64,000 nucleotides of DNA from the NCBI GenBank assembly GCA_002353205.1, contig DEJE01000062.1, forward strand, positions 1-64,000, read 5' to 3'. A program made the translations under genes and the position numbers. This DNA comes from Prevotella sp. UBA2756 (GTDB lineage: Bacteria; Bacteroidota; Bacteroidia; Bacteroidales; Bacteroidaceae). Below are positions 42,509 to 50,713 of this stretch, piece after piece (the first letter of the stretch is position 1; each line of letters begins with the position of its first letter). The notes beneath the pieces were generated by a model that did not search any database, was not told the origin of the DNA, and saw only the letters and a program-made list of their open reading frames with translations.

Positions 42509-43441
42509 TTATTGGTTGCTGCTGTCGAAGAGCTTGCGCTTCTCTTCCTCGGTGAGACTGTCGTAGCCGCTGCGGCGGATCTTGTCGAGAATCTGGTCGA
42601 TCTCGTCTTGCTCGGCTTTCTTGCGAGCGTTGAAGTCCCAGTCGGTCTCGCGACGCGTGCGGTCGGTGTCGGCACGACGCTTGTCGGAGGCTTTCTTCTT
42701 GCTGTGGCGCTCCCAGTTCGACCGCATGCTGTCGAAGAACTGCAAGCCGCTCTGACGTCCGAAACGGTCGCTGCCGGGGTGCCGCTTCCAGTAGCGTATG
42801 AGGAGGAAGCCGAAGAGCATGCCGCCGAGGTGGGCCACATGGGCCACGTTGTCGCCCTGCGAGTTGAGGGCGAAGAAGAGCTCGATGGCGGCGTAGAAGA
42901 GCACGAACCACTTCGCCTTGATGGGCACGGGCAGGGGGAAGATGAAGATGCGCTCCTCGGGGAAGATCATGCCGAAGGCCAGCAGGATGCCGTAGATGGC
43001 TCCCGAGGCACCCACCGTGGTCCACTGGTTGAGCATCTGGGCCGAGTTGTGGGCTATCTGTACGACGTCGCCGACGGAAGCCCCGGGGAACTGGGCCGTC
43101 GCCTCCATGTAGAACGAGCCGAACTGTGCTATCTCCTGAATGATGCCGGCTCCCACGCCGCACACCAGATAGTAGAAGAGAAACTTCTTCGGACCCCACA
43201 CACGCTCCACCACGCAGCCGAACATCCACAGGGCAAACATGTTGAAGAAGATGTGCTCCCATCCGCCGTGCATGAACATGTAGGTGAAGAGCTGGTAGAT
43301 GTGGAATTCGGAGGCCATGAAGAAGTGCAGGCCCAGCACATCGTTGAGCTTGATGCCCACGCGTTCGAAGACGAAAGTGGCGGCGAACATCAATATGTTA
43401 ATAATCAGCAGGTTCTTTGTTATCGTAGGAATGGTGCGCAT
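42509..43441 (-). CDS. Rhomboid-family intramembrane serine protease
   Basis: A 310-residue integral membrane protease with six or more helices. The catalytic Ser is in 'VGASGAIYGIL' and the His in 'HVAHLGGMLFGFLL'; 'HGGWEHIFFNMFALWMFG' is the conserved loop 1 and helix 2 region. A cytoplasmic, Arg/Lys-rich tail of about 85 residues ends 'DSLTEEEKRKLFDSSNQ', a common extension in Bacteroidota rhomboids. Substrates are unknown. It is the first gene of a two-gene unit with the EEP protein. Confidence 0.93.
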   Translation of the reverse strand: MRTIPTITKNLLIINILMFAATFVFERVGIKLNDVLGLHFFMASEFHIYQLFTYMFMHGGWEHIFFNMFALWMFGCVVERVWGPKKFLFYYLVCGVGAGIIQEIAQFGSFYMEATAQFPGASVGDVVQIAHNSAQMLNQWTTVGASGAIYGILLAFGMIFPEERIFIFPLPVPIKAKWFVLFYAAIELFFALNSQGDNVAHVAHLGGMLFGFLLIRYWKRHPGSDRFGRQSGLQFFDSMRSNWERHSKKKASDKRRADTDRTRRETDWDFNARKKAEQDEIDQILDKIRRSGYDSLTEEEKRKLFDSSNQ

Positions 43442-43475
43442 AATAACTGTCGTATAAAAATCGTTCTTAGACGTG

Positions 43476-43483
43476 CAAAATTA
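43476..43483 (-). promoter_or_regulatory. -7 box of the rhomboid gene
   Basis: Minus-strand TAATTTTG, 35 bp before ATG 43441. Confidence 0.5.
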
Positions 43484-43565
43484 CGAAAAATATCCGTTAC
43501 AGAGCGAAAAAACGGCCTTAATAGCACTTTTTTTCATGAAATTCTTCACTTTTTTTACTTTTTTG

Positions 43566-43596
43566 TTTGATTTGTGAATTGTTTGCGCTATATTTG
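43566..43596 (+). promoter_or_regulatory. Promoter of the HU gene
   Basis: TTTG (43566-43569), 19 bp, TATATTTG (43589-43596): a full consensus promoter for a highly expressed gene. Confidence 0.8.
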
Positions 43597-43649
43597 CGAA
43601 AAATTTCTGAAGTTAAATCGTTATTTATCAATTTAATAAACCTAAAAGT

Positions 43650-43919
43650 ATGAACAAGTCAGAATTAGTCGACAAGATTGCAGCAGGCGCAGGCCTCAGC
43701 AAAGGTGAAGCCAAGAAGGCTCTCGAAGCAACAACAGCAGCTATCAAGGATGCTCTCATCGCAGGTGACAAGGTTGCTCTCATCGGATTTGGTACATTCA
43801 GCGTGAACGAGCGTCCCGCTCGCGAGGGTATCAACCCTGCTACGAAGGCAAAGATCCAGATTCCTGCCAAGAAGGTTATCAAGTTCAAGGCTGGTGCTGA
43901 GCTTGCTGAAGCTCTCTAA
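43650..43919 (+). CDS. HU-family histone-like DNA-binding protein
   Basis: An 89-residue HU protein: 'MNKSELVDKIAAGAGLSKGE' start, 'LIGFGTFSVNERPAREGINP' with the DNA-binding arm, and 'KKVIKFKAGAEL' near the end. It bends and compacts DNA as a dimer. Length is normal. Codons are of the highly expressed type. It has its own strong promoter and terminator. An unusual 22-bp tandem array follows downstream. Confidence 0.96.
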   Translation: MNKSELVDKIAAGAGLSKGEAKKALEATTAAIKDALIAGDKVALIGFGTFSVNERPAREGINPATKAKIQIPAKKVIKFKAGAELAEAL

Positions 43920-43943
43920 GATTCATTAGGACAATAACAGGTG

Positions 43944-43980
43944 GGCAGGCTTCATCGCGCGATGAGGCCTGCCTGTTTTA
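43944..43980 (+). terminator. Terminator of the HU gene
   Basis: GGCAGGC (43944-43950) pairs with GCCTGCC (43967-43973), with the inner TCATCGCGCGATGA, followed by TGTTTTA. Confidence 0.8.
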
Positions 43981-44071
43981 TGTGTGGTATCGATGGTGAT
44001 GCGTCGTCGCGACATCGCTTCTGAACGGACAGAAGAGCCGTTGCCGATTGTCGCAGGCTCCTTCTCTTTCT

Positions 44072-44310
44072 GCAAGATAAATGTTTTTTCGTTGCAATTC
44101 TATTTGTTTTTCGTAGCAATCCTATTTGTTTTGCGCATCAATTCCAATTATTTTGCGTACCAAAATAAATGATATTGCCGGGAAAGAAGAGGGTCTTGGC
44201 ATGGATAAAAGAGGATTCTGGCCGTGAAGAAAGAGAGTTCTGACAGGGAAAGAAGAGGGTGCTGGCCGGGAAAGGAGAGGGTGCTGGCTGGGCAGAGAGG
44301 CTGGGATGGC
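44072..44310 (+). repeat. Tandem arrays with an exact 22-bp period
   Basis: Part A: four 22-bp units at 44072, 44094, 44116 and 44138 with the pattern GCAATYCTATTTGTTTTTCG (last bases vary). After a 19-bp junction, part B: six 22-bp units at 44179, 44201, 44223, 44245, 44267 and 44289 with the pattern CGGGAAAGAAGAGGGTGCTG then GC. The two parts differ in sequence but keep the spacing. The gap 43981-44454 has no gene. Confidence 0.85.
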
Positions 44311-44362
44311 GGTGGGAAACGGTGTCAAAGGCTTTCCTTTTCGGGGCGTGCTGAACTGTTAC

Positions 44363-44400
44363 GAAAACGGTCCCGCTTCCGAAGCTGGAGGCGGGACCGT
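44363..44400 (-). terminator. Terminator of the kduI-kduD operon
   Basis: ACGGTCCCGC (44367-44376) pairs with GCGGGACCGT (44391-44400); on the minus strand it is followed by TTTTCG. Confidence 0.75.
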
Positions 44401-44454
44401 TGGATTGTTTTCAACTCTTGTTGGCGTAAACGGCCTGCTTCAAGATGCCGGCGT

Positions 44455-45258
44455 TTACTTAGGCTGCTTGCCGATGTAGGCCAGGATGCCGCCGTCCACA
44501 TAGAGTATGTGGCCGTTGACGGCGTCCGAAGCGTGGGAAGCGAGGAACACGGCGGGGCCACCGAGCTCGCTCGGGTCGAGCCAACGGCCTGCCGGCGTCT
44601 TGGCGCAGATGAACGAGTCGAACGGATGACGGCTGCCGTCGGGCTGGCGCTCGCGCAGCGGAGCTGTCTGCGGTGTGGCGATGTAGCCCGGACCGATGCC
44701 GTTGCACTGGATGTTGTACTCGCCGTACTCGGAGCAGATGTTGCGGGTGAGCATCTTCAGGCCGCCCTTGGCAGCAGCGTAGGCGCTGACGGTCTCGCGT
44801 CCGAGCTCCGACATCATGGAGCAGATGTTGATGATCTTACCCTCGCGGCGCTCCATCATCTCGGGAATGACGGCCGACGAGCAGATGAACGGACCGACGA
44901 GGTCGATGTCGATGACCTGCTGGAACTCGGCGCGCTTCATCTCGTGCATCGGGATGCGCTTGATGATGCCAGCGTTGTTGACCAGGATGTCGATCTGGCC
45001 CACCTCTTCGTGGATCTTCTCCACGAGGGCCTTCACGTCGTCTTCCTTCGTCACGTCGCACACGTAGCCCTTCACGTTCTCGATGCCGGCCTCCTTGTAG
45101 TTGTTCAGACCGCGCTCAAGGGCAGCTTCGTTGATGTCGTTGAAGATGATGGTCTTCGCGCCGGCAGCTACGAAAGCCTTTGCAATGTTGAAGCCAATGC
45201 CATAGCTGGCACCGGTAATCCATGCGTTCTTTCCTTCAAGGGAAAATAAGTTTGCCAT
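44455..45258 (-). CDS. kduD: 2-dehydro-3-deoxy-D-gluconate 5-dehydrogenase (SDR family)
   Basis: A 267-residue short-chain dehydrogenase with cofactor motif 'GASYGIG' (17-23), 'NNAG' and catalytic 'SAYAAAKGG'. KduD interconverts 2,5-diketo-3-deoxygluconate and 2-keto-3-deoxygluconate in the breakdown of unsaturated uronates from pectin or glycosaminoglycans. The gene lies 18 bp after kduI, which makes the assignment firm; alone it could also be called gluconate 5-dehydrogenase. Confidence 0.92.
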   Translation of the reverse strand: MANLFSLEGKNAWITGASYGIGFNIAKAFVAAGAKTIIFNDINEAALERGLNNYKEAGIENVKGYVCDVTKEDDVKALVEKIHEEVGQIDILVNNAGIIKRIPMHEMKRAEFQQVIDIDLVGPFICSSAVIPEMMERREGKIINICSMMSELGRETVSAYAAAKGGLKMLTRNICSEYGEYNIQCNGIGPGYIATPQTAPLRERQPDGSRHPFDSFICAKTPAGRWLDPSELGGPAVFLASHASDAVNGHILYVDGGILAYIGKQPK

Positions 45259-45276
45259 AATTGTTTTGTTTTAGAA

Positions 45277-46119
45277 TTATTTTAAATCAGTGATTTTTGA
45301 AAAGTCTTGATCTCCGTAGTCGAGGTTTTCTCCACCCATTCCCCAGATGAACGTGTAGTTGTGGGTGGCGGCGGCGCTGTGGATGCTCCATTCGGGGGAG
45401 AGGACGGCCTGGTTGCCCTTCATCCAGATGTGTCGCGTCTGCTGCGGCTCTCCCATGAAGTGGCAGACGGCCTGGTCTTCGGGGAGCTCGAAGTAGAAGT
45501 AGGCCTCCATGCGGCGCGAGTGGACGTGTGCGGGCATGGTGTTCCACACCGATCCTGTGGCCAGCTCGGTCATTCCCATCTGCAGCTGACAGGTGGGCAG
45601 CACCTGGTTGACCAGCATCTTGTTGATGTTGCGCTCGTTCGACATCTCAAGGCTTCCCATGTGGGCCACCACCGCGTCAGCCTTCGTCACCTTGCGGCAG
45701 GGATAGGTGGCGTGGGCTGTGGTGGAGTTGAAGTAGAACTTGGCCGGACGGGCTGCGTCGTCGCTGCTGAAGACCACCTCGCGGTCGCCCTTACCTATAT
45801 ATAGTGCTTCCTTGAAGTCGAGGCGGAACGTCTCGTCGCCCACGCGGATGGTGCCAGCACCGCCTACGTTGAACACACCCACTTCGCGGCGCGTGGTGAA
45901 GAAGGGGGCTTTCAGCGGGTCGATGGCTTCGAGCGTGAGGCTCTCTGCCACGGGCATGGCTCCACCCACCACCATTCGGTCGTACATCGAGTAGACCATG
46001 TTCACCTCGTCGGCCGTAAACACACGCTCGATGAGGAAGTCGCGGCGCAGACGCTCGGTGTCGTAGCTGCGCGCATCGTCGGGATGGGCGGCGTATCTGA
46101 TCTCGTAATTCGTTTTCAT
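45277..46119 (-). CDS. kduI: 5-dehydro-4-deoxy-D-glucuronate isomerase
   Basis: A 280-residue KduI protein, the step before KduD in uronate breakdown. Recognisable segments are 'MKTNYEIRYAAHPDDARSYD', 'RREVGVFNVGGAGTIRVG', 'FYFNSTTAHATYPC' and the zinc-site region 'MPAHVHSRRMEAYFYF' and 'WSIHSAAATHNYTFIWGMGGEN' (part). ATG 46119 is the family start; ATG 46161 would lie only a few bases from the transcription start. It is the first gene of kduI-kduD. No lyase or transporter gene for uronates is nearby. Confidence 0.95.
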   Translation of the reverse strand: MKTNYEIRYAAHPDDARSYDTERLRRDFLIERVFTADEVNMVYSMYDRMVVGGAMPVAESLTLEAIDPLKAPFFTTRREVGVFNVGGAGTIRVGDETFRLDFKEALYIGKGDREVVFSSDDAARPAKFYFNSTTAHATYPCRKVTKADAVVAHMGSLEMSNERNINKMLVNQVLPTCQLQMGMTELATGSVWNTMPAHVHSRRMEAYFYFELPEDQAVCHFMGEPQQTRHIWMKGNQAVLSPEWSIHSAAATHNYTFIWGMGGENLDYGDQDFSKITDLK

Positions 46120-46178
46120 TTCCTTGATTTGTTTTCTGGTTTTCAGTAGATGCCTCTGCATTTGTATGCTGTAGGTTG

Positions 46179-46186
46179 CAAAGATA
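46179..46186 (-). promoter_or_regulatory. -7 box of kduI-kduD
   Basis: Minus-strand TATCTTTG, with TTG about 22 bp further upstream. Confidence 0.6.
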
Positions 46187-46270
46187 CAAAAAAATAATCG
46201 TATCGCCGCAAGTGCGCGATACGATTTAAAATAGATTAATACTTTATGCCGAGGGTGCCGGCCTGTGGTT

Positions 46271-48409
46271 TTATCTCACCACCTTGCGGCCGCCTACGAT
46301 GTAGATGCCGCGGGGCAGGGCATCGAGGTTGGTGCCCATGGGCGTGCCGTTCAGGTTGTAGATGGGCTGCTGCGTGGCCGGTGCCGCGGTCTTGACCTCC
46401 TGGATGGCCGATGGCACGACCTTCACCACGCTGATTTCGTCGATGAAGAAGCGGTGCTGTGTGGCCGAGAACTCCAAGATGACGTCGTCGTCGGCCGTGA
46501 TGTCCACCTCGTAGTCGTTCCACTGCTCGGCTGTCATCTCGGGCAGCGTGTATTCGGCAATCGTTTTGCGCCCTGCCGTCACCTTCAGAATCATCTGTGC
46601 CGACTCTTTGTACCACGGTGCTGCGCGGAACGAGACGGTGTAAGCGTCGCCATCCATCCTCATCAGGGGTGAGATGAGCGAGGCCTTGACCTTCGTGGAA
46701 CCAATCTTCGCACAGCGGTCGCCGCCACGGGCGTAGTCGCACGTCCACTGCTGGTAGTCGGGCTTGAAGTCGCCGATGCCGATTGTTCCCATCCAGCGGT
46801 CGTCGTTGCCGCCTTTGTCGTCGCAGTTGTCGAAGGTTTCCACGAAGAGGGTGTCGGTCTCGCTGGTGATCACATCGCCCTGCGTACGCGCCGGCTTGTA
46901 GCTGAAGGCGATGCGGCCGTTGTCTTGCCGGGTGATGTCGGAGATGGTCTCTTCAAACGCCGTGTTGCCGAAGATGGTGTTGTTGTACCATGTGGCGGCA
47001 GGTGTCGTCTCTGCCGACAGCCCGTTGACGTCTTGATAGGGGTAGATGTCGCCGGCCACCGAGTAGTTGTTAGCCGATCCGTCGGCCTGAACGACGGTGC
47101 ACCGCTGGTGGTCGTTGTTATAGCGGTTGCCGCGGTCGTCATAGTAGTAGCCGAAGGTGTTCACGGCGTTTGCTCCCCACACCTTCATGTCGAAGTCTAC
47201 GTGCATGATGAGGAGTCCGGAGTTGGCCAGTTTAGCATCCCATCCTGACTGGTAGCGGTTCTCCAGGAGGAAGTATTCGTCGTCGTTGCCGCTGTTGTGG
47301 ATGATATAGGCATCGCCGCCCTCGCTCAGCGGCTCCATGCCGTCGACCTTGACCTCTTCGTCTTCCAGGGCCACGGGCTCCAGCCATCCGCAGTACATGC
47401 GCTCATAGCTGGTGTAGCCAGCGGGTCGGTAGCCGTTGTCGTTGTAGCATCCCGAGTCCATGAGCGACCACGAGCTCATGCCGTAGTTGTTGTATTTGGT
47501 GTCGTACATATCGGGAAGTCCGAGACAGTGCGAGAACTCGTGGCAGATGGTGCCCGGTCCGTTGAGCTTTCCGGACCCGTTGAGCTCGCATCCGCAGGCG
47601 TAGGTGTCGATGACCACGTCGTCGAGCTTCAGCTTCTGTCCGTAGCTGGTGTAGTGGAGTTCCCATTCGTGGGGCCATATCGTGTTTGTGCCGCCGCCGT
47701 CGGCTTGTCCTTTGCCGGCATAGAGCAGGAACACCTGGTCCACGTTGCCGTCGCCGTCCCAGTCGTAGTCGGCGAAATTCACGTAATCGTCGATGGCCGT
47801 GCATGCCTCAGCCACCATGTATCCGACGTTCTGGTCGTCGCCCTGACCATAGTATTGGTAGTTCTCGGGCATCATCACCGGTCCGGCGACGTCGAAAGTG
47901 AGGTCGAACTGTCCTCGGCTCTGCGCCAAGAAGTAGTCGTGCACGCTGCCGTAGAAGCGTCCCTGCTTGTAGTTCTCCTTGTTGGCCACGTCGACGAAGA
48001 GCAGGCTGTCGTGTCCCTGCTCGAACGATTTGTTCTGGAACTCCACCAAGATGATGAGTCCCCGCTTCGATCCGATGTAGGGAGTGTGCTCGCCACCGAG
48101 TGGAATGCGGAGTGGTTGCGCGCTGTCGCTGCCCGTTGCTCCTTTTTTCTTGCGCAGGGCGCGCCGTTCCATGGCCTTTTCTGTCAGTGCCTCCATGTCG
48201 GCAGGCTCGAAGAGCTGGTCGGGTCGCTCCACGTAGTAGCGCCCGTCGTCGGTTTGCCAGAAGTGCATGTGTTCGTCGCCCCGCAGTTCGGCCCGCACCT
48301 GGGTGCCGTCGGTCAGCGTCAGCATGCGCCACTGTCCGCGCTTGGCGGGAATGCTCCACGCGGCTGCGGTGAGCAGGGTGAGCATCAGTATCAAACAGGT
48401 TCTTCTCAT
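46271..48409 (-). CDS. Secreted M6-family metalloprotease
   Basis: A 712-residue secreted protease from ATG 48409, giving a signal peptide ending 'AAAWS'. It has a prodomain-like N-terminus ('LTDGTQVRAELRGDEHMHFW'), an M6 catalytic domain with zinc motif 'HEFSHCLGLPDMYD', and a beta-rich region from about residue 530. The last about 30 residues are the tail 'PIYNLNGTPMG...GIYIVGGRKVV'. M6 relatives include immune inhibitor A of Bacillus. The start overlaps the stop of the WYL regulator gene (ATGA at 48409-48406), so translation is probably coupled. Confidence 0.9.
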   Translation of the reverse strand: MRRTCLILMLTLLTAAAWSIPAKRGQWRMLTLTDGTQVRAELRGDEHMHFWQTDDGRYYVERPDQLFEPADMEALTEKAMERRALRKKKGATGSDSAQPLRIPLGGEHTPYIGSKRGLIILVEFQNKSFEQGHDSLLFVDVANKENYKQGRFYGSVHDYFLAQSRGQFDLTFDVAGPVMMPENYQYYGQGDDQNVGYMVAEACTAIDDYVNFADYDWDGDGNVDQVFLLYAGKGQADGGGTNTIWPHEWELHYTSYGQKLKLDDVVIDTYACGCELNGSGKLNGPGTICHEFSHCLGLPDMYDTKYNNYGMSSWSLMDSGCYNDNGYRPAGYTSYERMYCGWLEPVALEDEEVKVDGMEPLSEGGDAYIIHNSGNDDEYFLLENRYQSGWDAKLANSGLLIMHVDFDMKVWGANAVNTFGYYYDDRGNRYNNDHQRCTVVQADGSANNYSVAGDIYPYQDVNGLSAETTPAATWYNNTIFGNTAFEETISDITRQDNGRIAFSYKPARTQGDVITSETDTLFVETFDNCDDKGGNDDRWMGTIGIGDFKPDYQQWTCDYARGGDRCAKIGSTKVKASLISPLMRMDGDAYTVSFRAAPWYKESAQMILKVTAGRKTIAEYTLPEMTAEQWNDYEVDITADDDVILEFSATQHRFFIDEISVVKVVPSAIQEVKTAAPATQQPIYNLNGTPMGTNLDALPRGIYIVGGRKVVR

Positions 48410-49323
48410 GTTGTTTGTTTTTCGGTGAATAATATCATTTTTTTGATTCGTTCGTTGAGGTAGCGACGGAAGCCGTCGTCGCCCAGCACCTCTATGTCCT
48501 CGAAGAGTCCGAGCACGAAGCGACCGATGCCGGCATAGCTGCACACGTTGATTTGCAGCAGCCAGTGGTTGTCATCGTCGGCCTTGATGTATGGCTTTGC
48601 GGCGGGATACTCCTCCTTCAGCACGTTGGTGGCCAAGGTTCCCATTCGCAGGGTGACAGGCATCTGCGTGTCGTCGCTGAACATGAAGATGTCGGTGTAC
48701 ATCTGCCGGTGCTTGTCTTCGTTCATCCACTCGTCGTCGAGCACGTCGACATTGGCCATGCGCGCCACCTTGAACGTCTTGTTCATTCCCGAGGCGGGCT
48801 CGAAGCATCGCACCTCCTGATTGCCGTTCATCAGCAGGAAGGGTTCCACCAGTCGGTCGCGGCTGCTCTTGCCGTGGGGTGAGGTGTAGCCGCGCAGCAC
48901 GCACATCTGTTTCAGCTTGATGGCACGGTGGAGCTCACTCACGATGTGTGCCTGTTGCTCGCTGTGCTCCTCATGTGCGAGGATGTCGAGGTCGTAGAAC
49001 GATCCCAACTTCTGTCGCAGACGCTCGATGACGGCATTCTTCTGGTCCACGTTGTTGACGAGTCGCTGCAGCACGATGGCTTCCTCCTCGGTGAACGACA
49101 CGCGTTCGAGCAGTTTCTTGAAGAAGGGTGAGTCGCGGTCGATGGAGTAGCAGCCGTTCACCTTGCTGACAATGAAGCCGCAGTCGCGGAAGAACTCTAT
49201 ATAATAGTAGAAGTTCCGTCGCGATATCGACAGGCGCTCGCACACTTTGTCGATGGTGAAGGCCCTGTTTCCTGTGAGCATGAGCATCATGTCGAGCTCG
49301 CGTTCCAATTTGTCGTGTCTCAT
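48406..49323 (-). CDS. WYL-domain transcriptional regulator
   Basis: A 305-residue regulator starting at ATG 49323. The N-terminal helix-turn-helix is 'LTGNRAFTIDKVCERLSISR' and following residues; the C-terminal WYL-type sensor has 'LKQMCVLRGYTSPHGKSSRDR' and 'VEPFLLMNGNQEVRCFEP'. WYL proteins sense nucleotides or other small ligands. In-frame sequence upstream of 49323 overlaps rnhB in another frame and is not coding. It ends in an ATGA overlap with the M6 protease gene, so it and the protease form one unit, probably with rnhB 41 bp upstream. Confidence 0.87.
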   Translation of the reverse strand: MRHDKLERELDMMLMLTGNRAFTIDKVCERLSISRRNFYYYIEFFRDCGFIVSKVNGCYSIDRDSPFFKKLLERVSFTEEEAIVLQRLVNNVDQKNAVIERLRQKLGSFYDLDILAHEEHSEQQAHIVSELHRAIKLKQMCVLRGYTSPHGKSSRDRLVEPFLLMNGNQEVRCFEPASGMNKTFKVARMANVDVLDDEWMNEDKHRQMYTDIFMFSDDTQMPVTLRMGTLATNVLKEEYPAAKPYIKADDDNHWLLQINVCSYAGIGRFVLGLFEDIEVLGDDGFRRYLNERIKKMILFTEKQTT

Positions 49324-49364
49324 GCCGTCTGTGCGGTAGTGGTTTGATGGTGGCCTTGAGCCGT

Positions 49365-49991
49365 TCAAAAGTCGAAGTCTATTGTCAGCTGACCGTCGCC
49401 CAACAGGTTGTAGGACCGCCGGTGGTAGGGTGTGATGCCATACTGCCTGATGGCTTCGCGGTGCTTCCGCGTAGGATATCCCTTGTTGCTCTTCCAGTCG
49501 TATTGGGGGAACTCTTCGGCCAGCCGGTCCATGTAGTCGTCGCGCCACGTCTTGGCCAAGATGCTTGCCGCAGCGATGGAGAGATATTTGGCGTCGCCCT
49601 TCACGATGCAGGTGTGTGGCAACGGTTCGCTCTGCTCGCCGTAGCGGTAGGGGTTGAAGCGGTTGCCGTCGACGATGATGGCCTCGGGTCGCACCGTCAG
49701 CTGGTCGAGTGCGCGGTGCATGGCGAGGAAACTGGCGTTAAGGATGTTGATCTTGTCAATCTCCTCGGGCGTGACGATGCCCACAGCCCAGGCCACGGCA
49801 TCGCGCTCGATGACCGCGCGCAGCTCGTGGCGTCGGCGGTCGGTGAGCTGTTTAGAGTCGTTGAGCTCGTCGTTGCGATAGTCTTCAGGAAAGATGACGG
49901 CAGCAGCATACACGCTCCCGGCCAGGCATCCGCGCCCCGCCTCGTCGCATCCCGCTTCCGTCATCCCCGTATAGTAGTGACTCTTCAGCAT
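49365..49991 (-). CDS. rnhB: Ribonuclease HII
   Basis: A 208-residue RNase HII, which removes RNA from RNA-DNA hybrids and misinserted ribonucleotides. Active-site acids are Asp16 and Glu17 in 'GCDEAGRG', Asp in 'IIVDGNRF' and Asp in the 'YMDRLAEEFPQYDW' region; 'KGDAKYLSIAAASILAK' is a family signature. Length is normal. Confidence 0.96.
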   Translation of the reverse strand: MLKSHYYTGMTEAGCDEAGRGCLAGSVYAAAVIFPEDYRNDELNDSKQLTDRRRHELRAVIERDAVAWAVGIVTPEEIDKINILNASFLAMHRALDQLTVRPEAIIVDGNRFNPYRYGEQSEPLPHTCIVKGDAKYLSIAAASILAKTWRDDYMDRLAEEFPQYDWKSNKGYPTRKHREAIRQYGITPYHRRSYNLLGDGQLTIDFDF

Positions 49992-50079
49992 CTTGTTTCC
50001 TTCATCACCCGTGGTTCATTGGCCACATGGAGCTGATGGGTGCAAAGGTACTGTTTTTCCGCCGAACGGCCAAACGTTT

Positions 50080-50598
50080 TTATTCTATTTTGATGGCCAG
50101 GGCCTTGAGCTGTTGCCAGCCGGCGAGGTCGGTGACTTTGATCATGAAGTGATAGTCGCCGTGGCGTGCGTCTTTAGGCACGGTGATGTCGACGTTTATG
50201 GGATAGGCTGTGACACCTCCGTCGATCTTGAACGACTCGTTGTATTTCCACGTCGTTCCCTCTTCCTCGCCGTCGTGGTGGTGCTCGCCGTCGTGATCCT
50301 CACACTCGGCACCTTCGTGGTTGTCGCCTTCGGTGCTGTGAGTGTGGTGGTCGAAGTTGTCGTGCACCTCAATGTTGAAGCTGCCCAGAGCCATGTCGTC
50401 GGTGAGCATGTAGCGCACAGGTATGACATCGCCGGGGTGATAGACCTCACAGTTGATAGGACTGGCCACAGCGATGCCTTGCCCGGAAATCACGGGCGGC
50501 GTCATGTCTTTCTCATCGTCGCTGCTGCAAGCGGTGAAACACAGTGAAAGAACGGTTGCGAGAGCCATCATCAGGCTCATATACTTTATCTTTTTCAT
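50080..50598 (-). CDS. DUF4625-type lipoprotein with a His/Asp/Glu-rich metal-binding loop
   Basis: A 172-residue lipoprotein (lipobox 'FTAC', Cys24) with an Ig-like DUF4625-type fold ('PGDVIPVRYMLTDDMALGSF', 'FMIKVTDLAGWQQL'). Between two strands it carries a loop (about residues 79-112) with many His, Asp and Glu, for example 'HDNFDHHTHS' and 'DHDGEHHHDGEEE'. This suggests binding of Zn, Cu, Ni or Co. It lies downstream of the TonB receptor gene on the same strand, so it may capture metal or a metal complex for it. Confidence 0.8.
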   Translation of the reverse strand: MKKIKYMSLMMALATVLSLCFTACSSDDEKDMTPPVISGQGIAVASPINCEVYHPGDVIPVRYMLTDDMALGSFNIEVHDNFDHHTHSTEGDNHEGAECEDHDGEHHHDGEEEGTTWKYNESFKIDGGVTAYPINVDITVPKDARHGDYHFMIKVTDLAGWQQLKALAIKIE

Positions 50599-50644
50599 TT
50601 TCTAATCCTTTTTTTGTTTGGTCATCGCAAGCGATAACCCTTAT

Positions 50645-50713
50645 TTCTTAATTCTTAATTCTTAACTCTTAACTCTTAATTCTTAACTCTTAACTCTTAA
50701 CTCTTAACTCCTA
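50645..50713 (-). repeat. Ten-unit heptamer array at the TonB receptor stop codon
   Basis: On the plus strand this is (Y)TCTTAA repeated ten times with no gaps, 7 bp each; on the minus strand TTAAGAR. It starts directly after the stop codon of the receptor gene (50713-50711). It is followed by GGGTTATCGCTTGCGATGA, also seen in a related form near 24364. Confidence 0.85.

Noticed and set aside
44072..44310. CRISPR array
   Set aside because: Units are contiguous 22-mers without constant repeats separated by unique spacers, and no cas genes are present.
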